DNA of 64,000 bases from B33-G16 sp964611035 (GCA_964611035.1 CAZSWT010000002.1:1-64000), one strand, 5' to 3'; shown: positions 52,531-60,781, numbered from the stretch's first letter. Numbers and translations: made by a program. Notes: generated from the letters alone by a model not told the origin.

Positions 52531-53700
52531 ATGAATAAGGCCAAAATCTTAAAAGATATTAAACAACAACTCCGTCTTTTAGAAAAGGATAGGCTTTCTC
52601 CTTATGCTACCTTGAGCACTCAGGCTGTCAGACGAAGAGAGGAGCCAGAGATTGTTGACAGCCACAGGGAGGATTTTTCGATTGATGCAGATAGGATTCT
52701 CCATTCTTTAGCCTATTCCCGATACATTGATAAGACCCAGGTTTTCTATCTTATAAAAAATGATCACATTACCCATCGCGTCCTTCATGTGCAATTAGTC
52801 TCCAAGATTGGCAGAACGATAGGCCGTCTTTTACGACTTAATGAGGATCTTATCGAGGCTATTGCTCTTGGCCACGATATAGGTCATACACCGTTTGGCC
52901 ACGATGGTGAGAGGTTCCTTTCAGATTTATCTCAAAAATATGGGCTGGGTAATTTTTTACACAACGTACAAGGTGTGCGTTTTTTAGAGGCAATAGAAAG
53001 GAAGGGAGTTGGTTGGAACTTATCTCTTCAGGTTTTGGATGGCATCCTTTGTCATAATGGCGAGGTGCATAATCCTGCCTTATATCCTGATAAAGATAAA
53101 GATTTTACTCGATTGGAAGAAGATATAAAAAAGGTAATAGAGGATCCAAATGCACCTATCTGGCCTATGACAATAGAGGGATGCACCGTGAGGATGGCAG
53201 ATACCATTAGTTATATAGGGAGAGATATAGAGGATGCAATCAGACTGGGTTTGATAAAAAGGAATGAAATGCCGCCGGATTGTCGCCGTATATTGGGAGA
53301 AACAAATGGAACTATTGTATATACCCTGGTTGAGGATTTAATAGCGGAAAGCCTGGAGAAACCCTCTCTCTCATTTAGCCCTGAGGTTGCACACGCCTTA
53401 AAAAGGCTTAAAGATTTCAACCAAGAGTTTATATATACCAATCCCAAGACGAAAAGCCAAACCGATAAGTTACTATTGATGTTTGAGATGCTTTTTAATA
53501 AATATTATAATGATCTAAAAGCAGGTAATGATAATTCAGTTATTTTTAAAGAATTTTTAGATGGGATGTCCTCTCAGTATAGAGATACTACACCTCTTGC
53601 CATGATTGTCCGGGATTTTATCTCTGGAATGACAGATGATTATTTTTTACGCCAATGCCAGGAGAACCTCATGCCCCAGATATTATCAGGGCATTATTGA
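52531..53700 (+). CDS. dgt: deoxyguanosinetriphosphate triphosphohydrolase-like protein
   Basis: This HD-domain enzyme of 389 residues splits dGTP (or other dNTPs) to the nucleoside and triphosphate. The N-terminal RREEPEIVDSHREDFSIDADRI and HRVLHVQLVSKIGRTIGRLL are conserved, and the HD site is ALGHDIGHTPFGHDGE. The ATG lies directly after a 7-bp array, with no clear ribosome site, so the array has replaced the native upstream region. Family member of the Dgt/SAMHD1 type; the exact nucleotide is uncertain. Confidence 0.92.
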   Translation: MNKAKILKDIKQQLRLLEKDRLSPYATLSTQAVRRREEPEIVDSHREDFSIDADRILHSLAYSRYIDKTQVFYLIKNDHITHRVLHVQLVSKIGRTIGRLLRLNEDLIEAIALGHDIGHTPFGHDGERFLSDLSQKYGLGNFLHNVQGVRFLEAIERKGVGWNLSLQVLDGILCHNGEVHNPALYPDKDKDFTRLEEDIKKVIEDPNAPIWPMTIEGCTVRMADTISYIGRDIEDAIRLGLIKRNEMPPDCRRILGETNGTIVYTLVEDLIAESLEKPSLSFSPEVAHALKRLKDFNQEFIYTNPKTKSQTDKLLLMFEMLFNKYYNDLKAGNDNSVIFKEFLDGMSSQYRDTTPLAMIVRDFISGMTDDYFLRQCQENLMPQILSGHY

Positions 53701-53760
53701 AACATTTTGGAATTTCTACAACCTATTGCATAGATCTCTTAGTTTCAATGGATTTATACT

Positions 53761-53923
53761 CCAATTGTAACTTCTCTATAAGTCCGGGTAATTCCTTGCC
53801 AATGCCATTTGCCGTCATTGCGAGGAGCGGAGCGACGTGGCAATCTCATTGCTATAATAGAGATTGCTTCGCTTTGCTCGCAATGACAGAACCCGAACTT
53901 ATTGAGAAGTTACCTCCAATTGG
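53761..53923. repeat. REP-like palindrome nested in a second inverted repeat
   Basis: The inner unit (53814-53887) begins GTCATTGCGAGGAGCGGAG and ends GCTCGCAATGAC, a palindrome of the class also found at 61047-61144. It is set between outer arms CCAATTGTAACTTCTCTATA (53761) and the inverse (AACTTATTGAGAAGTTACC and CCAATTGG, ending 53923). The outer repeat thus seems to have been split by the inner one. A 96-codon frame across it is not a gene. Confidence 0.75.
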
Positions 53924-54026
53924 GGCGAATGCCCCAAACTCATAGCTAAATAATAGCTATTTTTAAGCTACATTGTAACTACTTGTTACTGTTACAATTT
54001 TCTCAAATATTTTTTTCAAAAACTTG

Positions 54027-54055
54027 TTGACAAACAAATTATAAAAAAGTAGATA
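54027..54055 (+). promoter_or_regulatory. candidate promoter of the liv operon
   Basis: TTGACA (54027-54032) and TAGATA (54050-54055) are separated by 17 bases. It is the best match in the 350-base AT-rich gap before livG. The transcript would begin near 54062 and have a leader of about 225 bases that includes the hairpin at 54192. Confidence 0.5.
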
Positions 54056-54191
54056 ACCAAAGTTAATCACTCAATTGTTGGAAAAATCCTTTTTTTTACA
54101 GTAAATATGCTCTCATTATTATACATTCCTCATAAGCTTAAAGTAGTCTTTAGAAATAAAAAATTATTAAAGATTATAGAAGAACCCAAAG

Positions 54192-54230
54192 AACCTGTTA
54201 TGTAATATAATTTTACATAATAGGTTTTTT
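54192..54230 (+). terminator. terminator-like hairpin in the liv leader
   Basis: AACCTGTTATGTAA (54192) pairs with TTACATAATAGGTT (54213) with one wobble, and is followed by a T run (54225-54230, then another at 54233). It lies between the candidate promoter and livG. It may be the terminator of a short leader RNA or an attenuator of the operon. Confidence 0.65.
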
Positions 54231-54288
54231 ACTTTTTATTTATCCAATTACAACAAATGTAAAAGCTAAATATGGAGGCTTAAACGGT

Positions 54289-55110
54289 ATGAACACCGCA
54301 GGTGAAGCAAAAGAAGGGGATGTTCTCCTAAAACTCGAAAATATTCATATGGCCTTTGGAAAGGTAGCTGCCTTGAATGGTGTTGACTTAGAGGTAAAAA
54401 AGGGAGAGATACATTCTATTATTGGGCCAAATGGTGCTGGCAAAACAGTGATGATGAACTGTATTAATGGCCTTTATCGCCCCCAGCAGGGAAATATTTT
54501 TTTTAAGGGACAGAAAATTAATAATCTTGCTCCTCATAAGATTGCTGCTCTTGGAATCGGCAGGACCTTCCAGAAGCTTGAGCTGTATGGTGGAATGACC
54601 GTTACTGAAAATATCAGGATGGGCTCCCACATACATCTCAAAAGTAATATCCTGAGTGGCTCTATTTATGTCGGTAATCCAAAAAGAGAAGAGATAGAAG
54701 ACCGAAAATTTATCGAGGAGGAAATCATCGATTTGTTAGAGATCGAGTCTATCCGTGATCAGGTTGCACACATGCTTCCTTATGGCTCACAGAAGAGAGT
54801 TGAGCTCGGAAGGGCCCTGGCGCTCAGGCCAGAGGTTATCCTTTTGGATGAACCCATGGCAGGCTTGAACTTAGAAGAAGTTGAAGACATGGCCAGGTTT
54901 ATTCTCGACATAAACGAAGAGAAACGCTGGAAGATAACCTGTGTATTAGTAGAGCACGATATGGGTGTGGTAATGGATATCTCCCACAGGGTTCTTGTCC
55001 TTGATTTCGGCAATATGGTCACTGATGGAACCCCGGATGAGGTTGGCAAAAACCCCCAGGTTGTTAAGGCATATTTAGGTGAAGAGGATCTTTACGTAAC
55101 AAGGAGATAA
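54289..55110 (+). CDS. livG: branched-chain-type ABC transporter ATPase
   Basis: This ATP-binding subunit of a LIV-type importer has Walker A GPNGAGKTVMM, the signature LPYGSQKRVELGRALAL, Walker B VILLDEPMAGLN and H-loop VLVEHDMGVV. The LivG insert and C-terminal extension (DEVGKNPQVVKAYLGEED) are present. It is 273 residues. It ends one base before the acyl-CoA synthetase gene, so the two are tightly coupled. In deltaproteobacteria such transporters near acyl-CoA ligases likely import carboxylates; that is inference. Confidence 0.93.
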   Translation: MNTAGEAKEGDVLLKLENIHMAFGKVAALNGVDLEVKKGEIHSIIGPNGAGKTVMMNCINGLYRPQQGNIFFKGQKINNLAPHKIAALGIGRTFQKLELYGGMTVTENIRMGSHIHLKSNILSGSIYVGNPKREEIEDRKFIEEEIIDLLEIESIRDQVAHMLPYGSQKRVELGRALALRPEVILLDEPMAGLNLEEVEDMARFILDINEEKRWKITCVLVEHDMGVVMDISHRVLVLDFGNMVTDGTPDEVGKNPQVVKAYLGEEDLYVTRR

Positions 55111-55111
55111 A

Positions 55112-57031
55112 ATGGCAGAAAAGATAGAGGTAACAAAAGACCTCACTATCCCACAAGTATTTTTAAAAAGATGCAAAGAATATGGAGCTGGAAAAGTTGC
55201 CATGAGAGAGAAGGAGTTTGGGTTATGGCTGCCTTACACATGGCAGGACTACTATGATAGGGTAAAATATCTATGCCTGGGAATGGTCAGCCTTGGACTA
55301 AAGAGAGGGGACAAGGTGGCCATGATTGGTGATAACAGGCCGGAAGGTGTCTGGGCAGAGATGGCTGCTATGTGTGCTGGAGGCATACCGGTCTGGCTCT
55401 TTCAGGATTGTATGATGGATGAGGTCAAATATATAATAGATCATTCAGATAGCAAATTCTTGGTAGGAGAAACTCAGGAGGAGGTTGATAAGGCATTAGC
55501 CATTATGCCTGATTGCCCAAAATTAGAATACGTAATATGGGATGACCCAAAGGGGATGAGGCGCTACCATCAGCCAAATTTAAAAAGCATAATAAAGACC
55601 CAGGAGCTTGGCAAGGAGCTTGATGAGAAGGAACCGGATCTATTTGAAAAAATGATTAATGAAGGCAATGGTCAAGAAATCTGTCTCCTGTTTTATACAT
55701 CCGGCACAACTGCCCTCCCTAAAGGCGCCCTTCTAACCCATTACAATATGCTGAGCATGGGTAAAAATCTCATGGCAGTTGACCCATGTTATGACACCGA
55801 TGACTTTGTATCCTATCTTCCCTTTGCCTGGATCGGGGAGCAGATGATGTCCATATCCTGCGGCCTCCTGATGGGCTACACACTTAATTTCCCGGAGGAA
55901 CCGGAAACATCCCAGCATAATATTCGAGAGATCGGGCCTCATGTAATGTTTGCTGCGCCACGGCTTTATGAGGGCCTGACCCGTCAGGTCCAGGTAAAAT
56001 ATCTGGATTCCACCTGGATAAAGAGAAAGGCATATGAAATAGCTACAAAGATAGGGTATCATGTAGCGGATCTAAAGTTTGAAAAGAAGCCTATTCCATG
56101 GTACTGGAACGCCCTGAATTACTTCGCTTATGCCACCATGCAGAAGAAGCTCAAGGATCACCTTGGAATGTCGCGACTCCGACATTGTTATACGGGCGGC
56201 GCTGCAATGGGGCCTGAGCATTTTCGCTTTTTCCATGCCCTGGGTGTAAACTTAAAACAAATATATGGCCAAACAGAGGTAGCTGGAATATCCGTTACAC
56301 ACAGGGATGGGGATATAAAATTTGACACGGTTGGAACTCCTATTCCTGAAACGGAGGTGAATATCACAGAGGATGGAGAGATCATCTCCAAAAGCCCATC
56401 AGTATTTCAGGGTTACTATAAAAATGATGAAGAAACAAAAAAGACATTAACGGATGGATGGCTTCACTCCAGTGATACCGGTTTTATCGACGATGATGGT
56501 CATTTAGTTGTCTTTGACAGGACAAAAGATGTTTTGAAACTGAATGATGGCAGGCCCTTTGCCCCCCAATATCTCGAGGCCAGGCTTAAATTCAGTCCCT
56601 ATGTACAGGATGCCTGGGTTATCGGGGATAAATTACCCTTTGTAACTGCTGTTATGTGTATTGATTATTCCGTTGTTGGCAAATGGGCAGATGAGCATAA
56701 GATTAACTATACAAGTTATCCGGAACTTTCCCAGGACCCAAGGGTCTATGACCTTGTTCAGAAACAGATAGAAGAGGCCAATAAAGCGCTTCCTGAACCG
56801 GCCAGGATAAACAAATTTGTTAACCTCTACAAGGCATTTGATGCAGATGATGAAGAATTGACCAGGACCAGCAAACTAAGGAGGGGTTTTATGGAACAGC
56901 GTTACAAGGATATTGTAGAGACCCTTTATAAGGATGCAGACACGGTCCACCTGGATATGACAATCACCTATGAGGATGGAAGGGAACAGCCTATAAAGAC
57001 AGATCTGCGTATTCAAGAGATAAAGGCTTGA
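55112..57031 (+). CDS. AMP-forming acyl-CoA synthetase
   Basis: This 639-residue adenylate-forming enzyme activates a carboxylic acid to its CoA thioester. It has the AMP-binding loop LLFYTSGTTALPKGAL, YGQTEVAG, the GWLHSSDTGFIDDDGHL motif and the DRTKDVLKLNDGR hinge. The C-terminal lid is longer than in acetyl-CoA synthetase and matches the long-chain (FadD15-type) group. Placed between livG and livH, it probably activates the solute brought in by the transporter. Substrate (fatty or aromatic acid) is not readable. Confidence 0.92.
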   Translation: MAEKIEVTKDLTIPQVFLKRCKEYGAGKVAMREKEFGLWLPYTWQDYYDRVKYLCLGMVSLGLKRGDKVAMIGDNRPEGVWAEMAAMCAGGIPVWLFQDCMMDEVKYIIDHSDSKFLVGETQEEVDKALAIMPDCPKLEYVIWDDPKGMRRYHQPNLKSIIKTQELGKELDEKEPDLFEKMINEGNGQEICLLFYTSGTTALPKGALLTHYNMLSMGKNLMAVDPCYDTDDFVSYLPFAWIGEQMMSISCGLLMGYTLNFPEEPETSQHNIREIGPHVMFAAPRLYEGLTRQVQVKYLDSTWIKRKAYEIATKIGYHVADLKFEKKPIPWYWNALNYFAYATMQKKLKDHLGMSRLRHCYTGGAAMGPEHFRFFHALGVNLKQIYGQTEVAGISVTHRDGDIKFDTVGTPIPETEVNITEDGEIISKSPSVFQGYYKNDEETKKTLTDGWLHSSDTGFIDDDGHLVVFDRTKDVLKLNDGRPFAPQYLEARLKFSPYVQDAWVIGDKLPFVTAVMCIDYSVVGKWADEHKINYTSYPELSQDPRVYDLVQKQIEEANKALPEPARINKFVNLYKAFDADDEELTRTSKLRRGFMEQRYKDIVETLYKDADTVHLDMTITYEDGREQPIKTDLRIQEIKA

Positions 57032-57082
57032 AGAGGAAGCAGTGGGCAATAAAGGGAAGGTATAAGGACTTTGACTTATAAA

Positions 57083-57545
57083 TACTAAACTCTAAATCCG
57101 AAATAATAAACAAATCCAAAGGACCAAAATTAAAAATTCAAAACAGTATGATTTAGAAGACAGGACTTTAAAGTTTACAAAGGAGGTAATAGAGTTTGTT
57201 AAAAATCTACCAAGGACTATAGCTAATATTGAGATAATAAAACAACTTGTCCGAGCTTCTGGTTCTGTGGGAGCAAATTATATCGAAGCGAATGAGGCCT
57301 TAAGTAAAAAAGATTTTGCCATGCGCATCAAGATTTGCCGAAAAGAAGCTAAAGAAAGCAGATATTGGCTGAGACTTATTGAAGTAAATGGGCCGGATGC
57401 TGAAAAACAAAGGAAATTATTGATTCAGGAGGCAACTGAACTTATGAAAATCTTTGGCTCCATTCTGGAGAAGACAAAATAAGTTTTGATATTATGATTT
57501 TGTATTTTGAAATTGTTTAGAGTTTAGAAATTAGGATTTAGGATT
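57083..57545 (+). mobile_element. four-helix-bundle cassette 1, with inverted 7-bp arrays
   Basis: The left border (57083-57145) has TAAACTC, TAAATCC, GAAATAA, TAAACAA, then ATCCAAA-type units. The right border (57485-57545) has TTTTGTA, TTTTGAA, then TTTAGAG, TTTAGAA, TTAGGAT-type units. CTAAACTCTAAA (57083) is inverted at 57517 (GTTTAGAGTTTAG). The four-helix-bundle gene fills the interior. It is lodged between the acyl-CoA synthetase and livH. Confidence 0.72.
57129..57482 (+). pseudogene. four-helix-bundle (IVP/Avd-like) gene without a canonical start
   Basis: The frame encodes the complete domain: QYDLEDRTLKFTKEVIEFVK, LPRTIANIEIIKQLVRASGS, VGANYIEANEALSKKDFAMR and KICRKEAKESRYWLRLIE. 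The first usable start codon (GTG, 57267) would drop the first two helices. Upstream the frame is open to a stop near 57093, with only ATT or ATC codons (57129 is an ATT in the left repeat array). It may be translated from a non-canonical start, or be a remnant. No other defect is seen. Confidence 0.7.
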
Positions 57546-57600
57546 TTTCATACTTTACTGCGCGCATTACTTCTTACTAAACAAAAGGGGGTAGAAGAGA

Positions 57601-58485
57601 ATGGAATTATTTTTAATGACCTTTACTACCGGGATTATGGTTGGAGGGATATATGCCTTAGTTGCACTTGGTTGGGTTCTGATATACAAATGTTCCGGTG
57701 TACTGAACCTGGCCATGGGTGAGCTGACCCTTATAGGGGCCTATGTCACAATTTATTTTTATTTAATGGGCGTTCCCTTCATTTTATGCATCTTGTTTAC
57801 CCTGATCATTGGTATTATCCTCGGTATTTTAGTGGAACGGATTTTCTTAGACAGGCTTATCGGAGAGCCGATCCTGGCCGTTATAATGGTAACCGTGGGT
57901 CTCTCTTTTTTCCTTAAAGGATTGGTTGGGTTTGTATGGGGAGTAGATACCAGGGTCTTCACGCCAGCTATCTTTTCCCTTAAGCCATTTACCATCGGTT
58001 TTTTGAAGATCTCAACTGTCTATTTCTGGTCCTTTGTGCTGGCCATTGTTCTCTTTCTCGTTTTTGTTGCCTTTTTTAAATATACACGCTGGGGTCTTTC
58101 CATGCAGGCAACAGCAGACGATGAGACAGCCGCCCTATCCCTTGGAGTAAGTGCCAGGTTTGTATATGCAGCATCCTGGGCTATTGCCTTTATGGCAGCG
58201 GGCGTTGGAGGAGCACTTTTAGGAAATATAAATGGTGTTAACATTACTATTGGCTTTTTAGGGTTATTGGTATTGCCCGCCGTGGTCCTCGGCGGCCTTA
58301 ACTCCATTCCCGGGGCCATAGTAGGAGGACTATTAATAGGAGTTTTGCAGAATTTTGCCGGCACTTACTTAGATCAGTATTTCCCCGGAGGGGTAAAAGA
58401 AGTCTTTCCCTTTGCATTTATGGCAGTATTTTTACTCTTCATGCCATATGGGCTCTGGGGTTGGATAAAGATAGAGAGGATGTAA
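57601..58485 (+). CDS. livH: branched-chain-type ABC permease
   Basis: This is the first permease of the LIV-type importer: 294 residues, about eight hydrophobic segments, LAMGELTLIGAY after the first segment, and the coupling loop (ATADDETAALSLGVSARFVYAASW) that contacts the ATPase. LNSIPGAIVGGLLIGVLQ follows. The start has GGGGGTAGAAGAGA upstream. It would pair with LivM downstream to form the channel. A four-helix-bundle cassette lies on each side. Confidence 0.93.
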   Translation: MELFLMTFTTGIMVGGIYALVALGWVLIYKCSGVLNLAMGELTLIGAYVTIYFYLMGVPFILCILFTLIIGIILGILVERIFLDRLIGEPILAVIMVTVGLSFFLKGLVGFVWGVDTRVFTPAIFSLKPFTIGFLKISTVYFWSFVLAIVLFLVFVAFFKYTRWGLSMQATADDETAALSLGVSARFVYAASWAIAFMAAGVGGALLGNINGVNITIGFLGLLVLPAVVLGGLNSIPGAIVGGLLIGVLQNFAGTYLDQYFPGGVKEVFPFAFMAVFLLFMPYGLWGWIKIERM

Positions 58486-58511
58486 ATTAGCAATGTAAAA
58501 TTAGCAATTTA

Positions 58512-58735
58512 AAAATGATATGGAGTTAGACGGAGGAGAGAAGAAGACCGGAGATGATATATAAAGAATGTAATCTAACAATGTAAAATTATCAATATAA
58601 AATTAGCAAGTTAAAAATGATATGGAGTTAGACGGAGGAGAGAAGAAGACCGGAGATGATATATAAAGAATGTAATCTAACAATGTAAAATTATCAATAT
58701 AAAATTAGCAAGTTAAAAATGATATGGAGTTAGAT
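58512..58735 (+). repeat. 102-bp tandem repeat copying the start of the four-helix-bundle gene
   Basis: ATGGAGTTAGACGGAGGAGA at 58520 recurs exactly at 58622, 102 bases later. A third, diverged copy at 58724 is the real gene start. The first two copies encode only MELDGGEKKTGDDI and then a stop. Each unit also contains one set of 7-bp repeats (AAAATTA, TCAATAT, AAAATTA, GCAAGTT). The duplication must have happened after insertion of the cassette. Confidence 0.85.
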
Positions 58736-59101
58736 GCAGGGGAGAAGAAGACTGGAGATAATATAGCAGAACGTTTACTTGATTTTGCCGTAAGAGTTAT
58801 AAAACTTGTCAATGCGCTACCGAAAACAATTGTTGGGAGACATATAGCAGGCCAGCTTGTTAGGTCGGGAACATCTTGTGGATCTAATTATGAAGAATCT
58901 CGTGGGGCTGAATCCAGGGCAGATTTTATTCACAAATTAGGTATTGCTTTAAAAGAGATTAAAGAATCACGTTTTTGGTTGAAAGTCATTTACCATGCTA
59001 AAATTATGAAGCCAGAACAAATTGAATCACTCATTGTAGAATGCGGGGAATTAGCTGCCATAATTGCAAAAAGCATAATTACAGCGAAAGCAAATAAATA
59101 A
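58724..59101 (+). CDS. four-helix-bundle protein (IVP/Avd-like)
   Basis: This 125-residue protein is predicted to be entirely helical: NIAERLLDFAVRVIKLVN, LPKTIVGRHIAGQLVRSGTS, CGSNYEESRGAESRADFIHK and LGIALKEIKESRFWLKVI. These are the four helices of the family (TIGR02436) that includes 23S rRNA intervening-sequence proteins and, structurally, Avd of diversity-generating retroelements. Members form basic pentamers and bind nucleic acid. No reverse transcriptase is near. It is intact, whereas the other two copies of this family in the window are defective. Confidence 0.88.
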   Translation: MELDAGEKKTGDNIAERLLDFAVRVIKLVNALPKTIVGRHIAGQLVRSGTSCGSNYEESRGAESRADFIHKLGIALKEIKESRFWLKVIYHAKIMKPEQIESLIVECGELAAIIAKSIITAKANK

Positions 59102-59171
59102 TTTTCCAAATATTAATTTTTAATTGCTAATTGCTAATTTTATATTTTAACTTGAATTAAGGAGATAATCT

Positions 59172-60269
59172 ATGTCAAGAGTTTGGCTTCCGTGCGGCTA
59201 TTATCATGAAAACTATGCAAAGGATCAGGGTTGGTGGCAGACACCTGTGATAAAGGGGAAGATGATTTTACTTCTCCTGATTGTTTTTGTTGGATTTCCC
59301 TTATTTTTAGACGAATACTGGATCGGTGTGGCTAACATGATTGGCTACACTGCACTTGGTGCCCTTGGCGTACAGCTTTTGATAGGTTATGCAGGTTTGA
59401 TAACCCTGGGACATGCCGCCTTTATAGCTGTAGGTGCCTATACAAGTACCATTTTAATCCTGCAATTTCCATGGCCAGAATTTTTAATTAACTGGGGCCT
59501 TGCATATCCCATCAGCATTGTAGTTGCTGCAATTGTTGCCGGCCTGTGGAGTGTTCTCTTTGGGCTTCCTTCTGCCAGGGTCAAGGGATTTTACCTTATT
59601 TTAACTACCATGGCCGCCCAGTTTATCACAGTGGACTTTATCCTGACCCAGTATGTAAGCCGAATTGGCGGCAGAGGACAGGCATTTTCCCTTCCACCAG
59701 GCACAATTAAGATAGGTCCCTGGGTTATAGATACGGATTTGAAGGTATATTTTTTAATGATTATCGTTTTGACCCTTACGGTTATGATTATGGCAAATCT
59801 CCTCAGAACCAGGGTTGGAAGGGCCTGGGTTGCAATAAGGGACAATGATATTGCAGCAGAGACCCTTGGCATTAATATTATCTGGTATAAATTGCTGAAT
59901 TTCTTTGTGGCAGGATGTATAGCCGGTGTTGCAGGGGCGTTTTGGGTGGCCAACTTAGCGGCCCTGAGCCCGGAGCATTTTCCATGGTTCTGGTCTCTTT
60001 GGCTGGTAGGTGTAATACTAATCGGCGGGGCAGGGATTGATGGCGCCATTTTTGGCTCTATATTTATGGTTATGGTCTTAGAAATTTTGCAGATGTTAGC
60101 TATGCCAGCTTCTGAAATATTTCCAAAGATCCTGATTGATTTTGCCTTTTTAAAGGATATGGCCTTTGGCCTTGCAATATGTGCCTTCTTGATCTATGAG
60201 CCTCGAGGACTTTCTTATAGATGGTGGCAGGCCAAAAATTATTTTAACCTGTGGCCGTTTTCGTATTAA
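59172..60269 (+). CDS. livM: branched-chain-type ABC permease
   Basis: This is the second LIV-type permease: 365 residues, with an N-terminal soluble lead (MSRVWLPCGYYHENYA) before the first hydrophobic segment. QLLIGYAGLITLGHAAFIAVGAY and the coupling loop RAWVAIRDNDIAAETLGINI are conserved, and FGSIFMVMVLEILQ follows. AAGGAG lies about ten bases before the ATG. It is the partner of LivH. The end is followed by direct repeats. Confidence 0.93.
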   Translation: MSRVWLPCGYYHENYAKDQGWWQTPVIKGKMILLLLIVFVGFPLFLDEYWIGVANMIGYTALGALGVQLLIGYAGLITLGHAAFIAVGAYTSTILILQFPWPEFLINWGLAYPISIVVAAIVAGLWSVLFGLPSARVKGFYLILTTMAAQFITVDFILTQYVSRIGGRGQAFSLPPGTIKIGPWVIDTDLKVYFLMIIVLTLTVMIMANLLRTRVGRAWVAIRDNDIAAETLGINIIWYKLLNFFVAGCIAGVAGAFWVANLAALSPEHFPWFWSLWLVGVILIGGAGIDGAIFGSIFMVMVLEILQMLAMPASEIFPKILIDFAFLKDMAFGLAICAFLIYEPRGLSYRWWQAKNYFNLWPFSY

Positions 60270-60301
60270 TGAAGCTATTGCAAAATATGCTTGAGAAAAT
60301 G

Positions 60302-60420
60302 TCATTGGGAGAAGAGATATTCTTATTTAGTCATTGCGAGGAGCGGGCTTTGGCACTTGGTCATTGCGAGGAGTGGATATTCTCATTTGGTCATTGCGAG
60401 GAGGCCAGAGGCCGACGAAG
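60302..60420. repeat. four tandem ~30-bp copies of a REP-like left arm
   Basis: TCATTGCGAGGAG recurs at 60331, 60361 and 60391 with a spacing of 30 bases, each followed by a variable 17-base tail. A weaker fourth copy (TCATTGGGAGAAG) starts at 60302. Only the last is continued into the complete arm (GGCCGACGAAGCAATCTT). The other copies are arm-only, so the arm itself has been duplicated. Confidence 0.8.
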
Positions 60421-60781
60421 CAATCTTGGAAGTTCCGCAATCTTAAAAAAGTATAAATGAAGAGACAGTATTATGTCTATATATTGACCAACAAACATAA
60501 TACCGTTCTCTACACAGGTATAACAAACGATCTGAAAAGAAGAGTTTACGAACATAAAGAAAAACTTGTTGATGGGTTTACAAAGAAATACAACATTACA
60601 AAATTGGTATACTATGAAGTTTTCGAAGACCCTGAAAATGCCATATTGAGAGAGAAACAGATAAAGGCTGGTTCAAGGCAAAAGAAAATCGACCTGATTA
60701 ACAGCATAAATAGAGAATGGATTAATTTGTATGAGAAAATATGAGATTGCTTCGTCCCGATGAATCGGGACTCGCAATGAC
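60390..60781 (+). mobile_element. palindromic repeat carrying a GIY-YIG gene in its centre
   Basis: The left arm (60390-60430: GTCATTGCGAGGAGGCC, then CGACGAAGCAATCTT) and right arm (60743-60781: GAGATTGCTTCGTCCCGATG, then CTCGCAATGAC) match the two halves of the empty repeat at 61047-61144, where only about 26 bases separate them. Here about 310 bases with a GIY-YIG gene are in the middle. The stop codon of that gene overlaps the start of the right arm. Confidence 0.78.
60457..60744 (+). CDS. small GIY-YIG endonuclease
   Basis: This 95-residue single-domain nuclease has YYVYILTNKHNTVLYTGITN (Y-x-Y, then L-Y-T-G), the arginine in DLKRRVYEHK, and the glutamate in ENAILREKQIKAG. It is like the one at 50120-50374 in family, though not a near-identical copy. 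It is flanked by REP-like arms. The start is a weak ATG without a clear ribosome site. A homing or repeat-mobility role is plausible but unproven. Confidence 0.87.
   Translation: MKRQYYVYILTNKHNTVLYTGITNDLKRRVYEHKEKLVDGFTKKYNITKLVYYEVFEDPENAILREKQIKAGSRQKKIDLINSINREWINLYEKI

Larger units (their letters stand above)
58486..59160 (+). mobile_element. four-helix-bundle cassette 2, with inverted 7-bp arrays
   Basis: The left border has AATTAGC, AATGTAA, AATTAGC, AATTTAA (from 58486); the right border (59108-59160) has TTTTTAA, TTGCTAA, TTGCTAA, TTTTATA, TTTTAAC, inverted to the left. The interior holds a 102-bp tandem duplication and the gene at 58724-59101. The cassette starts at the livH stop and ends about a dozen bases before livM. 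Confidence 0.75.

Noticed and set aside
53655..53945. 96-codon frame after dgt
   Set aside because: It begins inside the dgt gene and runs through two nested palindromic repeats, so the translation reflects the repeats.
57083..59160. Diversity-generating retroelement
   Set aside because: Avd-like four-helix-bundle genes are present, but there is no reverse transcriptase, no template/variable repeat pair and no C-type lectin target in the window.
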